A DNA stretch of 64,000 nt from an uncultured Prevotellaceae bacterium (GCA_900315075.1 OMXV01000003.1:62001-126000), one strand, 5' to 3'; numbered from the stretch's first letter, positions 37,219 to 46,130 are shown. The notes: generated from the sequence alone by a model not told the origin. Program-made: numbers and translations.

Positions 37219-38013
37219 TCAGTGGTCATGGAGGATATGGATGAACGTGGAGAGAGTTTCACCTGGGGAAGGAGTCTTCATGAATGTTTCTCCGATGAGG
37301 AATCCACGGAAACCAGCATCACGGAGTGCACAAACCGTATGGGGATTGCTAATGCCACTTTCGCTAATTTTAACCACCTCCTGGGGAAGTAATTCTGCCA
37401 AGCGGAAGGATGTTTCAACATCAGTGATAAATGAACCAAGGTGTCGGTTGTTGATACCACAAAGGTCAGGAATGAGTTCGACATATTCCAGTTCCTGCTC
37501 ATCGTGCATTTCCAAGAGTACCTCCAATCCCAACTCATGGGCTATGGTTAGGAGTGATTTGCACTCTTTCTTTGTGAGGTCGGCAGCAATGAGTAAGACA
37601 GCCGATGCACCACACAACCGAGCCTGGAAAAGTTGGTACTCATCGATAATGAAGTTTTTGTACAGGATAGGGATAGTGACACCGCTCAGCCGAGCAATAC
37701 GGATGAATTCATCACATCCTCCAAAATACTTTTCATCGGTGAGGATGGAGAGGGCAGCAGCACCATTCTGCTGATAACTCAGGGGAATATCCTCTGCTTT
37801 ACCATCTTGTTTGATCCATCCTTTTGACGGTGACTTCCGTTTGAATTCAGCTATGATTCCAGTATCCGATTGCATCAATGCTTTCGACATTGAGACGGTA
37901 GGGATCTGAAGTATCTTTTCCACCTGCCGATACAATTCCGCTGGAGAAAGAAGCTGTTTGTTACGCTCCACTTCTATATGTTTATATGCAACTATTTCTT
38001 GTAGGATGTCCAT
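37219..38013 (-). CDS. trpC: indole-3-glycerol phosphate synthase
   Basis: With ATG at 38013 the protein is 264 residues, starting MDILQEIVAYKHIEVERNK, the usual TrpC N-terminus. The in-frame extension to 38064 lies in repeat DNA and is rejected. IAEFKRKSPSKGWI carries the catalytic lysines; later motifs are ALSILTDEKYFGG and GINNRHLGSF. It closes the indole ring. TrpC and TrpF are separate proteins here. The 155-bp gap to trpF shows only degenerate ATTCGT/CATGAATT words. Confidence 0.96.
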   Translation of the reverse strand: MDILQEIVAYKHIEVERNKQLLSPAELYRQVEKILQIPTVSMSKALMQSDTGIIAEFKRKSPSKGWIKQDGKAEDIPLSYQQNGAAALSILTDEKYFGGCDEFIRIARLSGVTIPILYKNFIIDEYQLFQARLCGASAVLLIAADLTKKECKSLLTIAHELGLEVLLEMHDEQELEYVELIPDLCGINNRHLGSFITDVETSFRLAELLPQEVVKISESGISNPHTVCALRDAGFRGFLIGETFMKTPSPGETLSTFIHILHDH

Positions 38014-38023
38014 GGATTGTATA

Positions 38024-38069
38024 AGTTGACGAGTTGACAAGTTATTTGATTCATTAGTTGGCAAGTTGT
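38024..38069 (-). repeat. AGTTGACA-type low-complexity array
   Basis: Units AGTTGACG, AGTTGACA and AGTTATTT (8-bp period from 38024), then AGTTGGCA, fill the gap just upstream of trpC. An inverted form (ACTTGTCAACT) lies near 38120 before the trpD stop, and a related word occurs at 2954. Confidence 0.65.
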
Positions 38070-38136
38070 TTACCTTTAAGTAGACAAGTAATTTAATAAT
38101 ATAGAGGGTATCACTTTTTTACTTGTCAACTATCTC

Positions 38137-39135
38137 TTATGAATTCAGTTCTACAAATTTATGGAAGGTTTTCAGAGCATTGCCACTGTCGATGCTTTCA
38201 CGAGCGATAGAAATACATTCCTCAATACTTTTCTTTCCTTTTTCGAGTACTTGGATGCCAAAGGCAGCATTGGCAAGCACGATGTTTTTCTGCGCAGGGA
38301 GTGCCCGATTCTCAAGTACAGCATCGAAGATTTCAGCAGCCTCTTCCTCTGTTGCACCACCTCGAAGCTCCTCGGGTTTGGCAAAGTCGAAACCGAGGTC
38401 TTGTGGTCGAAAAATCCTTTCATAATCATTGGTTGTCACTTTGAAGTCGCTGGTAAGCGAGATCTCATCGTATCCATCGATGGAGTTGACGATACCATAG
38501 TCGATGCCTATTTTCTGATATACCTGATGGTAGAGACGCATCTGGTCGAGATTGGCCACACCCAAAAGTTGACACTTAGGCTGTGAAGGATTGACAATGG
38601 GTCCTAAGAGGTTGAAAATAGTTGGGAACTGAAGTGCCTTTCGGATTGGTCCAACGAATTTCATCGCACGGGCAAATAGTTGGGCATGAAGATAGACGAT
38701 ACCAGCTTCGTTGAGAGAACGATTCAGACGGTCGATATCATCTGTAAATTTGATACCATGATGTTGGATGACGTTGGAGGCACCACTGACAGAGGTGGCG
38801 GCATAGTTGCCATGTTTTGCAACTTTATAGCCAGCGCCAGCGATTACGAAACAAGCCGTGGTAGAGATATTAAACGTGTTTTTGCGGTCGCCACCTGTTC
38901 CAACGACATCTATATAACGATCGGCATTGAGTATAGCAGGGACGCCTGTCTCCAAGATACCATCACGAAAACCAAGGAGTTCATCCACTGTGACACCACG
39001 CATTTGTAAACATGTCAGCAGTGCCGTGATTTGTTCGTTAGGATACTCACTGTGTGTGATACCAATGAGGATTTTTTTCATCTCTTCCCGAGTAAGAAAC
39101 TCATGATTAAGGAGTTTTGCTAAGATTTCTTTCAT
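38137..39135 (-). CDS. trpD: anthranilate phosphoribosyltransferase
   Basis: The 332-residue protein has the phosphoribosyl-pyrophosphate-binding motif DVVGTGGDRKNTFNIST and the following KHGNYAATSVSGASNV, both diagnostic of TrpD. It joins anthranilate to PRPP. It is a stand-alone enzyme, not fused to TrpG. The 96-bp gap to trpG contains four 7-bp units of the TTGRARA type at 39152-39179. Confidence 0.97.
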   Translation of the reverse strand: MKEILAKLLNHEFLTREEMKKILIGITHSEYPNEQITALLTCLQMRGVTVDELLGFRDGILETGVPAILNADRYIDVVGTGGDRKNTFNISTTACFVIAGAGYKVAKHGNYAATSVSGASNVIQHHGIKFTDDIDRLNRSLNEAGIVYLHAQLFARAMKFVGPIRKALQFPTIFNLLGPIVNPSQPKCQLLGVANLDQMRLYHQVYQKIGIDYGIVNSIDGYDEISLTSDFKVTTNDYERIFRPQDLGFDFAKPEELRGGATEEEAAEIFDAVLENRALPAQKNIVLANAAFGIQVLEKGKKSIEECISIARESIDSGNALKTFHKFVELNS

Positions 39136-39151
39136 GATTATAATGTACTTT

Positions 39152-39179
39152 TTGGATATTGGATATTGAAGATTGAATA
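39152..39179 (-). repeat. four TTGGATA/TTGAAGA heptamers between trpD and trpG
   Basis: On the plus strand TTGGATA, TTGGATA, TTGAAGA and TTGAATA follow one another without gaps. Same 7-bp class as the arrays at 27823, 34998 and 46148. Confidence 0.75.
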
Positions 39180-39231
39180 TGGAGATTTCGTTACATCGAT
39201 ATGTCGATATATCATTCTATCGAATCTAAAA

Positions 39232-39855
39232 TTAATTACTACTAAAGACAAAATTTCTAATGATGTCGAGTCCATTAGGAGTGAGAACCGACTCTGGGTG
39301 GAATTGAATACCATGGATGTCGAATGTGCGATGACGTAGTGCCATGATTTGTTCTTCGTCGCTCAAAGCAGTGATTTCCAGACAGTCAGGAAAATTATCT
39401 TTTGAAACCACCCACGAGTGATAACGACCAACAGTGATGACTGACGGCAATCCTGTGAAGATTTTATCTATGAGCGTCGAGGATTGCAAATCCGCTTCAT
39501 TCTCTCTATATGTTGGCAAGATATGGCATGGTGTGGCAACACCATGAAAAACTACTGATAGATTTTCCAGTTTAGCTCCGAATACTTCGCCGATAGCCTG
39601 ATGTCCGAGGCATACACCTAAAATGGGCTTTCGGCCTGCATATGTGCGGATAACATCGCATAACAATCCCGCTTCAGAAGGAATACCAGGCCCCGGACTA
39701 AGAATGATTTTATCGAAAGTCTCAAGTTCGTCGAGATTGAATTGGTCATTGCGCAGCACTGACACCTCTGCACCGAGTTCCTTGACTAAATGACTCAGAT
39801 TGTATGTGAAAGAGTCGTAATTGTCGATGATGATGATTTTCATTTTCATATTCAT
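39232..39855 (-). CDS. trpG: anthranilate synthase component II (glutamine amidotransferase)
   Basis: The 207-residue class I amidotransferase has the nucleophile in ILGVCLGHQAIGE and the His/Glu pair in IHGIQFHPESVLT. It supplies ammonia from glutamine to TrpE. I keep the start at 39855 because it forms an ATGA overlap with the trpE stop (39852-39855), the usual sign of translational coupling between two subunits. ATGs at 39849 and 39843 are alternatives; the family's core begins MKIIIIDNYDSF at 39843. Confidence 0.96.
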   Translation of the reverse strand: MNMKMKIIIIDNYDSFTYNLSHLVKELGAEVSVLRNDQFNLDELETFDKIILSPGPGIPSEAGLLCDVIRTYAGRKPILGVCLGHQAIGEVFGAKLENLSVVFHGVATPCHILPTYRENEADLQSSTLIDKIFTGLPSVITVGRYHSWVVSKDNFPDCLEITALSDEEQIMALRHRTFDIHGIQFHPESVLTPNGLDIIRNFVFSSN

Positions 39856-41252
39856 TTTCTTTCTGCCATATTGATGGCGCGTCTAAGCGCACCGAGTTTG
39901 TTGTTTACTTCCTGTAGTTCATATTCCTCATCGCTCTTTGCCACGATACCACCTCCAGCCTGGAACCACAGTTCGCCATTACGGCTGACGAATGTGCGGA
40001 TGGTGATAGCCTGATTGAGGCTGCCGTCGAGGCCGATGATGCCGATACAACCGCCATAGGCACCACGGTTGTGGGGCTCGTATTCCGAGATTAGCTGCAT
40101 AGCTCTTACTTTGGGCGCTCCACTCAATGTCCCCGCAGGGAAAGTATCAATAAATGCCTGAATAGGATCGGCTTCATCATTGAGTACACCACTTACCCTA
40201 CTCACCAAGTGGATGACATGGGAATAATATTGCAGGTCTTTGTAAAAGTCCACTTTCACATGATGACAGTTGCGGCTCAAATCGTTGCGTGCCAAATCCA
40301 CCAACATCACATGTTCGGCATTCTCTTTAGGATCATTACGCAGATACTCTGCCCCTATGCGGTCAGCATCTGCATCGCCCGTTCGTTTTGTTGTCCCGGC
40401 AATGGGGTCGATGTATGCGGTGAAAGTGCCATTTTCACTTTTCACGATACGGCAATGTGTCTCGGGCGAAGAACCAAAGATGCGGAAGCCACCGAAATCA
40501 AAGTAGAAAAGATACGGACTGGGATTGATACTTCGCAGGGAACGATATAGCCGGAAGTCGTCGCCTTCAAATTTCTGGATAAAACGTCGACTAAGTACAA
40601 TCTGAAAGACATCGCCTCTTAGACAATGCTGTATTCCACGTCGGATGTTTGCCTTATGCTCTTCGTCGGTCAGTGTCGAGGTTACATCTCCCACAGGATG
40701 GAAATCATACGACTGCACATTGCCTCGATTCATTGCCCGCAAAACATCATCGATATCGGAGTTGTCTCCGAGTGTCACCACTCTTAGTAGATTATTGTGA
40801 TGGTCGAACACGATGATGGTCTTATAGAGAATATAATAAACATCAGGGGCATCGTTTTTCTCCTGTGTTTCATCCTTGACTGGGATATTCTCAAAATATC
40901 GCACTGCATTGAAAGAAGTATAGCCGAAGAGTCCGCATACATTAGCATCCTCACCATCTACCTCTATATGGTCGATGAGTGAATGAATGGCTGAAGCAAC
41001 ATCGTAGTCTGCATCGATTTCATGTTTCTCCTGCCGACCATCGGGAAAGGAAATTGTAGCAAAGCCATGGCCTACAGCGACACTTGCCATCGGATTGATG
41101 CCGATAAATGATCTGGAATTGCTGGCCTCATGGTAATCGGAGCTCTCCATCAGCGCACTCTGCGGATAAATGTCTCTCAACTTCATATACACGCCTACGG
41201 GTGTATAGAGGTCAGCTAGTATAGTTTTGCTTATGGTATGATATTTGTACAT
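39852..41252 (-). CDS. trpE: anthranilate synthase component I
   Basis: With ATG at 41252 the protein is 466 residues. The longer reading to 41363 crosses repeat DNA and is rejected. LMESSD near residue 35 corresponds to the LLES tryptophan-feedback site, so the enzyme is probably inhibited by tryptophan. The chorismate-binding domain has LVDLARNDLSRN and TFPAGTLSGAPKVRAMQ. It makes anthranilate from chorismate and ammonia from TrpG. It overlaps trpG by 4 bp. The 117-bp gap to trpB holds reversed heptamers directly at the trpB stop. Confidence 0.96.
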   Translation of the reverse strand: MYKYHTISKTILADLYTPVGVYMKLRDIYPQSALMESSDYHEASNSRSFIGINPMASVAVGHGFATISFPDGRQEKHEIDADYDVASAIHSLIDHIEVDGEDANVCGLFGYTSFNAVRYFENIPVKDETQEKNDAPDVYYILYKTIIVFDHHNNLLRVVTLGDNSDIDDVLRAMNRGNVQSYDFHPVGDVTSTLTDEEHKANIRRGIQHCLRGDVFQIVLSRRFIQKFEGDDFRLYRSLRSINPSPYLFYFDFGGFRIFGSSPETHCRIVKSENGTFTAYIDPIAGTTKRTGDADADRIGAEYLRNDPKENAEHVMLVDLARNDLSRNCHHVKVDFYKDLQYYSHVIHLVSRVSGVLNDEADPIQAFIDTFPAGTLSGAPKVRAMQLISEYEPHNRGAYGGCIGIIGLDGSLNQAITIRTFVSRNGELWFQAGGGIVAKSDEEYELQEVNNKLGALRRAINMAERK

Positions 41253-41354
41253 TTTTCTTGGGAGTTTGGGAGTTAATACTATTGCATTTATAATTTGGGA
41301 TTGGGATAATTGGGAATTAATTGGGAAGGGGTGAGATAGATTGGAGGAGTATTC

Positions 41355-41375
41355 TCTCACCACTTACCTCTAAGA
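41355..41375 (-). repeat. three reversed heptamers at the trpB stop codon
   Basis: TCTCACC, ACTTACC and TCTAAGA occupy 41355-41375 without gaps and overlap the trpB stop codon at 41370-41372. This is the same unit that follows mutS2 at 11801. Confidence 0.65.
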
Positions 41376-42557
41376 AAACCTCATGTTGTTTAGATACGTT
41401 TCGATATCTTTATCACCTCGACCGCTAACTGTGAGAACCACCACATCTTCAGGCTTGAACTGAAGTTTTGAGAGGGCAGCAATGGCATGAGCGCTCTCAA
41501 TAGCGGGTATGATACCTTCGAGGCGGGTCAATTCATAGCCCGCACGAATAGCTTCGTCATCATTGATGCTAATTACTTTGGTGCGTCCTTTCTGTGCCAT
41601 GTTACAATGCATAGGACCTACGCCTGGATAGTCGAGACCAGCAGAAATGGTAAACGCCTCTTGAATCTGTCCATCCTCATTTTGCATTACCAACATCTTG
41701 GCTCCATGGAGGATACCCACGGTTCCCCGATGGAAAGTGGCTGCTGTGAAATCTGTGTTGTAACCATGTCCACCTGCCTCAGCCAATACAATTCTCACCC
41801 TTTCGTCATCCATATAATGGAAGATGGTTCCAGCCGCATTGCTGCCTCCACCGATACATGCGATGAGATAATCTGGATAGTCACGTCCAATTTTCTCTTC
41901 CAACTGCCATTTAATTTCTTCGGAGATGACACTCTGCATTCGAGCTACGAGGTCAGGATAAGGATGCGGTCCCATTGTACTTCCCACAATATAGAAAGTG
42001 TCGGCGGGATGGCAGCACCAGTCGCGTATGGCTTCTGAACAAGCATCAGAGAGGGTCATGTTACCTGTTCTGACGGGATGCACCTCTGCACCGAGCATTT
42101 TCATGCGCTCTACATTGGTGTGTTGACGTTCCACATCAGTTGCCCCCATAAACACCTCGCATTGCATGTTCATTAGCGCACATACAGTGGCAGTAGCTAC
42201 ACCATGCTGCCCTGCTCCTGTCTCGGCAATGATACGTGTCTTTCCCATCCGTTTTGCCAGTAATATCTGACCGATAGTGTTGTTGATTTTGTGAGCACCT
42301 GTATGATTGAGGTCTTCACGTTTGAGGTACATTTGGCAGCCATAATGCTCACTCATGCGTCGGGCGAAATACAATGGTGAGGGCCGTCCCACATAGTCCT
42401 TCAGCAGTGCATGGTATTCCTGCTTAAATTCCTCAGATTCGATAATGGGCAGGTAAGCCTCTTGTAGGTCGTGAACGCACTTGTAGAGGATTTCAGGGAC
42501 ATAAGCACCTCCAAACTCACCATAGAATCCATTTTTGTCAACATGATAATTTTGCAT
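41370..42557 (-). CDS. trpB: tryptophan synthase beta subunit
   Basis: The 395-residue PLP enzyme has the Schiff-base lysine in REDLNHTGAHKINN and the phosphate-binding loop GGGSNAAG. It condenses indole with serine. As first gene of the operon it gives the order trpB-E-G-D-C-F-A, usual in Bacteroidetes. Its leader (42558-42851) carries the Trp-rich peptide and the attenuator, so the whole operon is likely to be attenuated in response to charged tRNA-Trp. Confidence 0.97.
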   Translation of the reverse strand: MQNYHVDKNGFYGEFGGAYVPEILYKCVHDLQEAYLPIIESEEFKQEYHALLKDYVGRPSPLYFARRMSEHYGCQMYLKREDLNHTGAHKINNTIGQILLAKRMGKTRIIAETGAGQHGVATATVCALMNMQCEVFMGATDVERQHTNVERMKMLGAEVHPVRTGNMTLSDACSEAIRDWCCHPADTFYIVGSTMGPHPYPDLVARMQSVISEEIKWQLEEKIGRDYPDYLIACIGGGSNAAGTIFHYMDDERVRIVLAEAGGHGYNTDFTAATFHRGTVGILHGAKMLVMQNEDGQIQEAFTISAGLDYPGVGPMHCNMAQKGRTKVISINDDEAIRAGYELTRLEGIIPAIESAHAIAALSKLQFKPEDVVVLTVSGRGDKDIETYLNNMRFS

Positions 42558-42574
42558 AATTTTATTTATTTGTA

Positions 42575-42618
42575 GTTAAAAGGGTGTTAAAGAGTAGTTA
42601 AAGGGGAGTTAAAAGGAC
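42575..42618 (+). repeat. four GTTAAAG units with 11-bp period in the trp leader
   Basis: GTTAAA words start at 42575, 42586, 42597 and 42608, strictly 11 bp apart, between the attenuator and the trpB start. They would be part of the trp mRNA leader. Confidence 0.85.
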
Positions 42619-42680
42619 ATCACCTTAGATATACCATTCACTTTCATCCTATCAATTAACTCATCAACTTATAATCTCAT

Positions 42681-42720
42681 CAAAAAAATTTGAGGCCTGT
42701 CGTAAGAACGACAGGCCTCA
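42681..42720 (-). terminator. trp operon attenuator terminator
   Basis: A perfect 12-bp stem (TGAGGCCTGTCG at 42691-42702 with its complement at 42709-42720, loop of 6 nt) is followed on the minus strand by AATTTTTTTG. It stands 43 nt after the leader-peptide stop and about 125 nt before trpB, the position of an intrinsic attenuator. Transcripts must read through it to reach trpB. Confidence 0.9.
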
Positions 42721-42762
42721 ACGTATCTTTAAAGTAAAAACTATAGGTACATGGCTATCTTC

Positions 42763-42819
42763 TCACGATCTTTTGAATCTTGAGCACTGCCACCACCAAT
42801 AGTTTGCTATTCTTATCAT
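42763..42819 (-). CDS. trpL: trp operon leader peptide with three consecutive Trp codons
   Basis: The minus strand encodes MIRIANYWWWQCSRFKRS and a TGA stop: 18 residues with TGG-TGG-TGG at codons 8-10. It starts about 32 nt after the predicted transcription start and ends 43 nt before the attenuator stem. The region around the Trp codons (AACTATTGG on the minus strand) can pair, with one mismatch, with CCTATAGTT just after the peptide, a candidate 1:2 pause hairpin. Ribosome stalling at the Trp codons when tRNA-Trp is uncharged would change the folding and allow read-through. This corresponds to the attenuation arrangement described for Bacteroidetes trp operons (the Bacteroid-trp motif). 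Confidence 0.88.
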   Translation of the reverse strand: MIRIANYWWWQCSRFKRS

Positions 42820-42857
42820 TTTGCTTAATTTATTCTACATTTATAACATTTCGTTGG

Positions 42858-42888
42858 CAAAAGTATACATATTCTTTCAATCTGCAAA
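42858..42888 (-). promoter_or_regulatory. trp operon promoter
   Basis: On the minus strand TTTG (42888-42885) and TACTTTTG (42865-42858) are 19 bp apart measured from TTG, a good consensus match. Transcription from about 42851 gives a leader of nearly 290 nt before trpB. The remainder of the gap (42889-42989) is AT-rich with no other feature seen. Confidence 0.75.
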
Positions 42889-42989
42889 ATTTTTATGTAG
42901 TTTTTTTTTGAATAACAGGCATTTTTTTTGCAAAAATAGGAAATCAATGGATTTCTAACATATATAGTGGTATGTTTTTATAAGATGTG

Positions 42990-43021
42990 ATGAAAAATGG
43001 TCGCTAAGAGGAGCGACCATT
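42990..43021 (-). terminator. terminator after the VWA lipoprotein gene
   Basis: AATGGTCGCT (42996-43005) pairs perfectly with AGCGACCATT (43012-43021), a 10-bp stem with a 6-nt loop, and gives TTTTT on the minus strand. It follows the stop of the minus-strand gene at 43030 directly. Confidence 0.85.
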
Positions 43022-43029
43022 TCCTGAAA

Positions 43030-44565
43030 TCATTCTTTTACCTTTATCTTTTGCATAATATCGAGAAGTTCGGAGCGATAACCATGAGGGTCGAAACTAC
43101 AACTTTTGCGCACCAAATCACTTGCCATTTTAATATTTGCATCTCCTTTATAGGGTGATTTTCGCAAAACCATTCCGTAAGCAGCAACACCAGCAGCGAA
43201 ATTAAGATTCTCGGAAGCGGGCAGTAGTTTCATGTTGCTATCATACATATCCTCCACAGAGACCTCCACAGTTAATGGTATGCTTGAGGCATTGAGAGAT
43301 TTCTTATACCTGCAATCAAAGGTGGCTAAAACATGACGTTGTGAGGATTGTTCCTTTATACACTCATCAAACTTATTGGTTGGCACAATCTCATAGAGTG
43401 CTGTAATCGTCTGTCCTGCTCCTATCTCTCCAGCGTCTTTCTTGTCATCTTCGAAATCTTCCTGTGAGAGTAGCCGATTCTCATAACCGATAAGCCGATA
43501 CTCACTTACCATCGTACTATCAAAGGAAACTTGGCACTTTGTATCGTTGGCTACGCTAATGAAACGCTCACGTTCATGCACAAACACTTTCATCATCTCA
43601 TTTTCACTATCTATATAATAATAGGTGCCATTACCAGCGTTTGAAATTTTCTCCATCATACCGTCGTTCAGGTTTCCGTAGCCGAAGCCTAAGCAGGTCA
43701 TATAGATACCCTTTGAGGCATAACGTTCCACCATTGAGACGAGTGAATCTACATTGGTAACACCCACATTGAAATCTCCATCGGTGCCCATAATGACTCG
43801 ATTGTTATACTTTGGATTGTAGTTGGCAGAAGCCTCCTCATATGCCATCCTCAATGCAGCACCTCCTGCAGTGCTTCCGTCTGCAGTTAGACTTTTTATA
43901 GCTTTTTTGATTTTGTCAGCCTTTTTCACAGGAGTTGACTCTAACACTTTCTTCACTTTTCCAGAATAGGTAATCAAAGAGATGCGGTCTTCAGGGTTCA
44001 ATTGTCCAAGCATCGTGATCAGTCCTTTCTTTAATAACTCTAATTTATCAGAACTGTCCATCGAGCCTGAGACATCGACCAAAAATACATAATTAGCTTG
44101 TGGCACCTCGCTACTTTTCAATTCTTTTCCCTTGAGGCCCAACCTCAACAAGCGGTGCTCAGCATTCCAGGGGCATTCGCCCACCTCAGCATTGATAGCC
44201 ACTGTATTGTCATCAATAGGAGCTGGATAGTCAAAAGTGAAATAATTGAGATATTCCTCGATGCGGACACTCGAAGGGTCAATCTCATAGCCACTGTTAG
44301 CATACCTTCGCATAATAGCATAGGCTGCACCATCGGCATCCACTGAAAAAGTGGAGACAGGCACATCTACAACTTTGACGAAAGGATTGTCAGTAAACTC
44401 ATCAAACTGATCGCCACCTTGCTCAGGTAGGATCATATTCCCTTCATACGCATCCATCAATCCATAATTGTAACCGAATTGTTCTGCTACACCATCATCG
44501 GTATTACATCCTACCAATAGAAATGCCAATAGAATTGGCAAAAAATAAACGGTTTTTCTTTTCAT
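43030..44565 (-). CDS. VWA-domain lipoprotein (YfbK-like)
   Basis: With ATG at 44565 the protein is 511 residues and starts MKRKTVYFLPILLAFLLVGCN, a lipoprotein signal with the lipobox cysteine. The N-terminal region (VPVSTFSVDADGAAYAIMRRY, IRIEEYLNYFTFDYP-like) is the conserved von Willebrand factor N-terminal domain. The VWA domain has the MIDAS motif DVSGSMDSSDKL near 162, then GGAALRMAYEEA. A DUF3520-like C-terminal domain follows, ending SCDPHG-like (SCSFDPHGYRSELL). Such proteins probably bind partners through a metal ion; the function is unknown. It is transcribed alone and ends at a strong terminator. Confidence 0.88.
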   Translation of the reverse strand: MKRKTVYFLPILLAFLLVGCNTDDGVAEQFGYNYGLMDAYEGNMILPEQGGDQFDEFTDNPFVKVVDVPVSTFSVDADGAAYAIMRRYANSGYEIDPSSVRIEEYLNYFTFDYPAPIDDNTVAINAEVGECPWNAEHRLLRLGLKGKELKSSEVPQANYVFLVDVSGSMDSSDKLELLKKGLITMLGQLNPEDRISLITYSGKVKKVLESTPVKKADKIKKAIKSLTADGSTAGGAALRMAYEEASANYNPKYNNRVIMGTDGDFNVGVTNVDSLVSMVERYASKGIYMTCLGFGYGNLNDGMMEKISNAGNGTYYYIDSENEMMKVFVHERERFISVANDTKCQVSFDSTMVSEYRLIGYENRLLSQEDFEDDKKDAGEIGAGQTITALYEIVPTNKFDECIKEQSSQRHVLATFDCRYKKSLNASSIPLTVEVSVEDMYDSNMKLLPASENLNFAAGVAAYGMVLRKSPYKGDANIKMASDLVRKSCSFDPHGYRSELLDIMQKIKVKE

Positions 44566-44690
44566 ACTATTTTTTTCGTTTTTGGTTGTATTTACTTTCA
44601 AAACGATCAAAAACAAAAAACTTGCATGAAAAAAGAGTTTTTTAGGCTTTTAACAATAGACTTTAGGTTTTAAACCCTAAAACCTTCAAT

Positions 44691-45374
44691 TTAGTATTTG
44701 ATATTAGCCGACAGTTCTTGCCAAATGTTCTCATCGGGCAATGGAGCCTCGGCATGAATATTGATATGTGAGACAGGATGCTCGAAATCAACATACCTTG
44801 CTAACAAAGATATACTTCCATCTGGATTGGAACGACGCGCCCCATATTTGAGGTCTCCGCGGATGGGAGTTCCCATGGCTGCCAGCTGGCATCGTATTTG
44901 ATGATGCCTTCCGGTGAAAAGCCTTACTTGGAGCAGTGAATAACGTGGAGAGGCCGACAACACCTCATAACTGAGCATCGCCTTCTTGGAGTTTGGCACC
45001 TCATGGTCATAGAGATAACTTTTGTTTTGTTTCTCATTACGATAAATCCATCCAGTGAGTACAGCCTTTTCCTGCTGTGGTCTTCCCTGTACGAGTGCCC
45101 AATAGGTTTTATGAACTTGACCATCGGCAAACATTTTGTTCAGTCTTGCCAACGCTTTAGATGTCCGTGCGAAAACCACAAGACCAGACACAGGTCTATC
45201 CAAACGATGTACAACCCCAACAAAAGCCTTGCCAGGTTTATCGTACTTTTGTTTGATGTATGCAGCCACCATATCAGAGAGCGGCGTATCGCCAGTCTTA
45301 TCACCCTGAACGATTTCGCCGCTGCTCTTGTGTACGATTATTAAATGGTTGTCTTCATAGACTACCTTCATCAT
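44691..45374 (-). CDS. RluA-family pseudouridine synthase
   Basis: The 227-residue protein has the RluA catalytic motif GVVHRLDRPVSGLVVFA, whose Asp is the nucleophile, and the later LFTGRHHQIRCQLAAMG and GDLKYGA motifs. It lacks an S4 RNA-binding domain, as in the short RluA-type enzymes that modify rRNA or tRNA. It begins 9 bp after fabG and probably forms an operon with it and the TetR gene. The target uridine is not predictable. Confidence 0.9.
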   Translation of the reverse strand: MMKVVYEDNHLIIVHKSSGEIVQGDKTGDTPLSDMVAAYIKQKYDKPGKAFVGVVHRLDRPVSGLVVFARTSKALARLNKMFADGQVHKTYWALVQGRPQQEKAVLTGWIYRNEKQNKSYLYDHEVPNSKKAMLSYEVLSASPRYSLLQVRLFTGRHHQIRCQLAAMGTPIRGDLKYGARRSNPDGSISLLARYVDFEHPVSHINIHAEAPLPDENIWQELSANIKY

Positions 45375-45383
45375 GTGTATTGT

Positions 45384-46130
45384 TTACATGTTCATACCAC
45401 CATCGACCTGAATAACCTGTCCTGTGATATATGAAGACATGTCGCAAGCGAGGAAGGTAGCCACATTGGCGATATCCTCAACGGTGCCGCCACGACGGAG
45501 AGGTATTTTTTCCATCCACTCCTTGCGAACGTCCTCTGGCAATTGCTGTGTCATCGGCGTGTCGATGAACCCCGGAGCTATAGCATTAGCGCGAATACCA
45601 CGGCGACCCATTTCCTGGCCAATACTCTTAGCAAGGGCAATCAAGCCTGCCTTTGAGGCTGCATAGTTACACTGCGCAGCATTGCCATGTACACCCACAA
45701 CCGAAGACATATTGATGATGGAGCCACCACGCTGACGCATCATAATAGGTGTGCAAGCATGGATGAAGTTGAATGCTGATTTTAAGTTGACATTGATGAC
45801 AGCATCCCACTGTGCCTCAGTCATTTTAAGCATCAGGCCATCCTTTGTGATGCCGGCGTTATTGACAAGGATGTCTATACTGCCAAAATCATCCATGATT
45901 TGTTGCACTACCTCTGCTGTCTGAGCAAAGTCAGCAGCATTGCTGGCATATCCCTTAGCTTTAACACCTTTTTCGGCGATTTCAGCCTCTGTTGCTTTTC
46001 CGTTTTCGTCAATCACCAAGTCTGTGAATGCCACATTGGCACCTTCCTCAGCGAATTTAAGAGCGATAGCTTTTCCGATACCGCGTGCAGCACCTGTTAC
46101 AAGTGCAGTCTTACCTGTTAGTAATCCCAT
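45384..46130 (-). CDS. fabG: 3-oxoacyl-ACP reductase
   Basis: The 248-residue short-chain dehydrogenase has the NADPH motif TGAARGIG, the NNAG motif and the Ser142-Tyr156-Lys160 triad (YAASK). The length and C-terminus (YITGQVIQVDGGMNM) are those of FabG. It reduces 3-oxoacyl-ACP in fatty acid elongation. It lies 64 bp after a TetR-type regulator and 9 bp before the pseudouridine synthase. Confidence 0.93.
   Translation of the reverse strand: MGLLTGKTALVTGAARGIGKAIALKFAEEGANVAFTDLVIDENGKATEAEIAEKGVKAKGYASNAADFAQTAEVVQQIMDDFGSIDILVNNAGITKDGLMLKMTEAQWDAVINVNLKSAFNFIHACTPIMMRQRGGSIINMSSVVGVHGNAAQCNYAASKAGLIALAKSIGQEMGRRGIRANAIAPGFIDTPMTQQLPEDVRKEWMEKIPLRRGGTVEDIANVATFLACDMSSYITGQVIQVDGGMNM

Noticed and set aside
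41487-42038. 183-codon plus-strand ORF
   Set aside because: Lies entirely antisense to trpB and has no motif or start signal.
44665-44685. AGGTTTT/AAAACCT inverted repeat after the pseudouridine synthase
   Set aside because: AT-rich 7-bp arms without a following T run on the minus strand; too weak to call a terminator.
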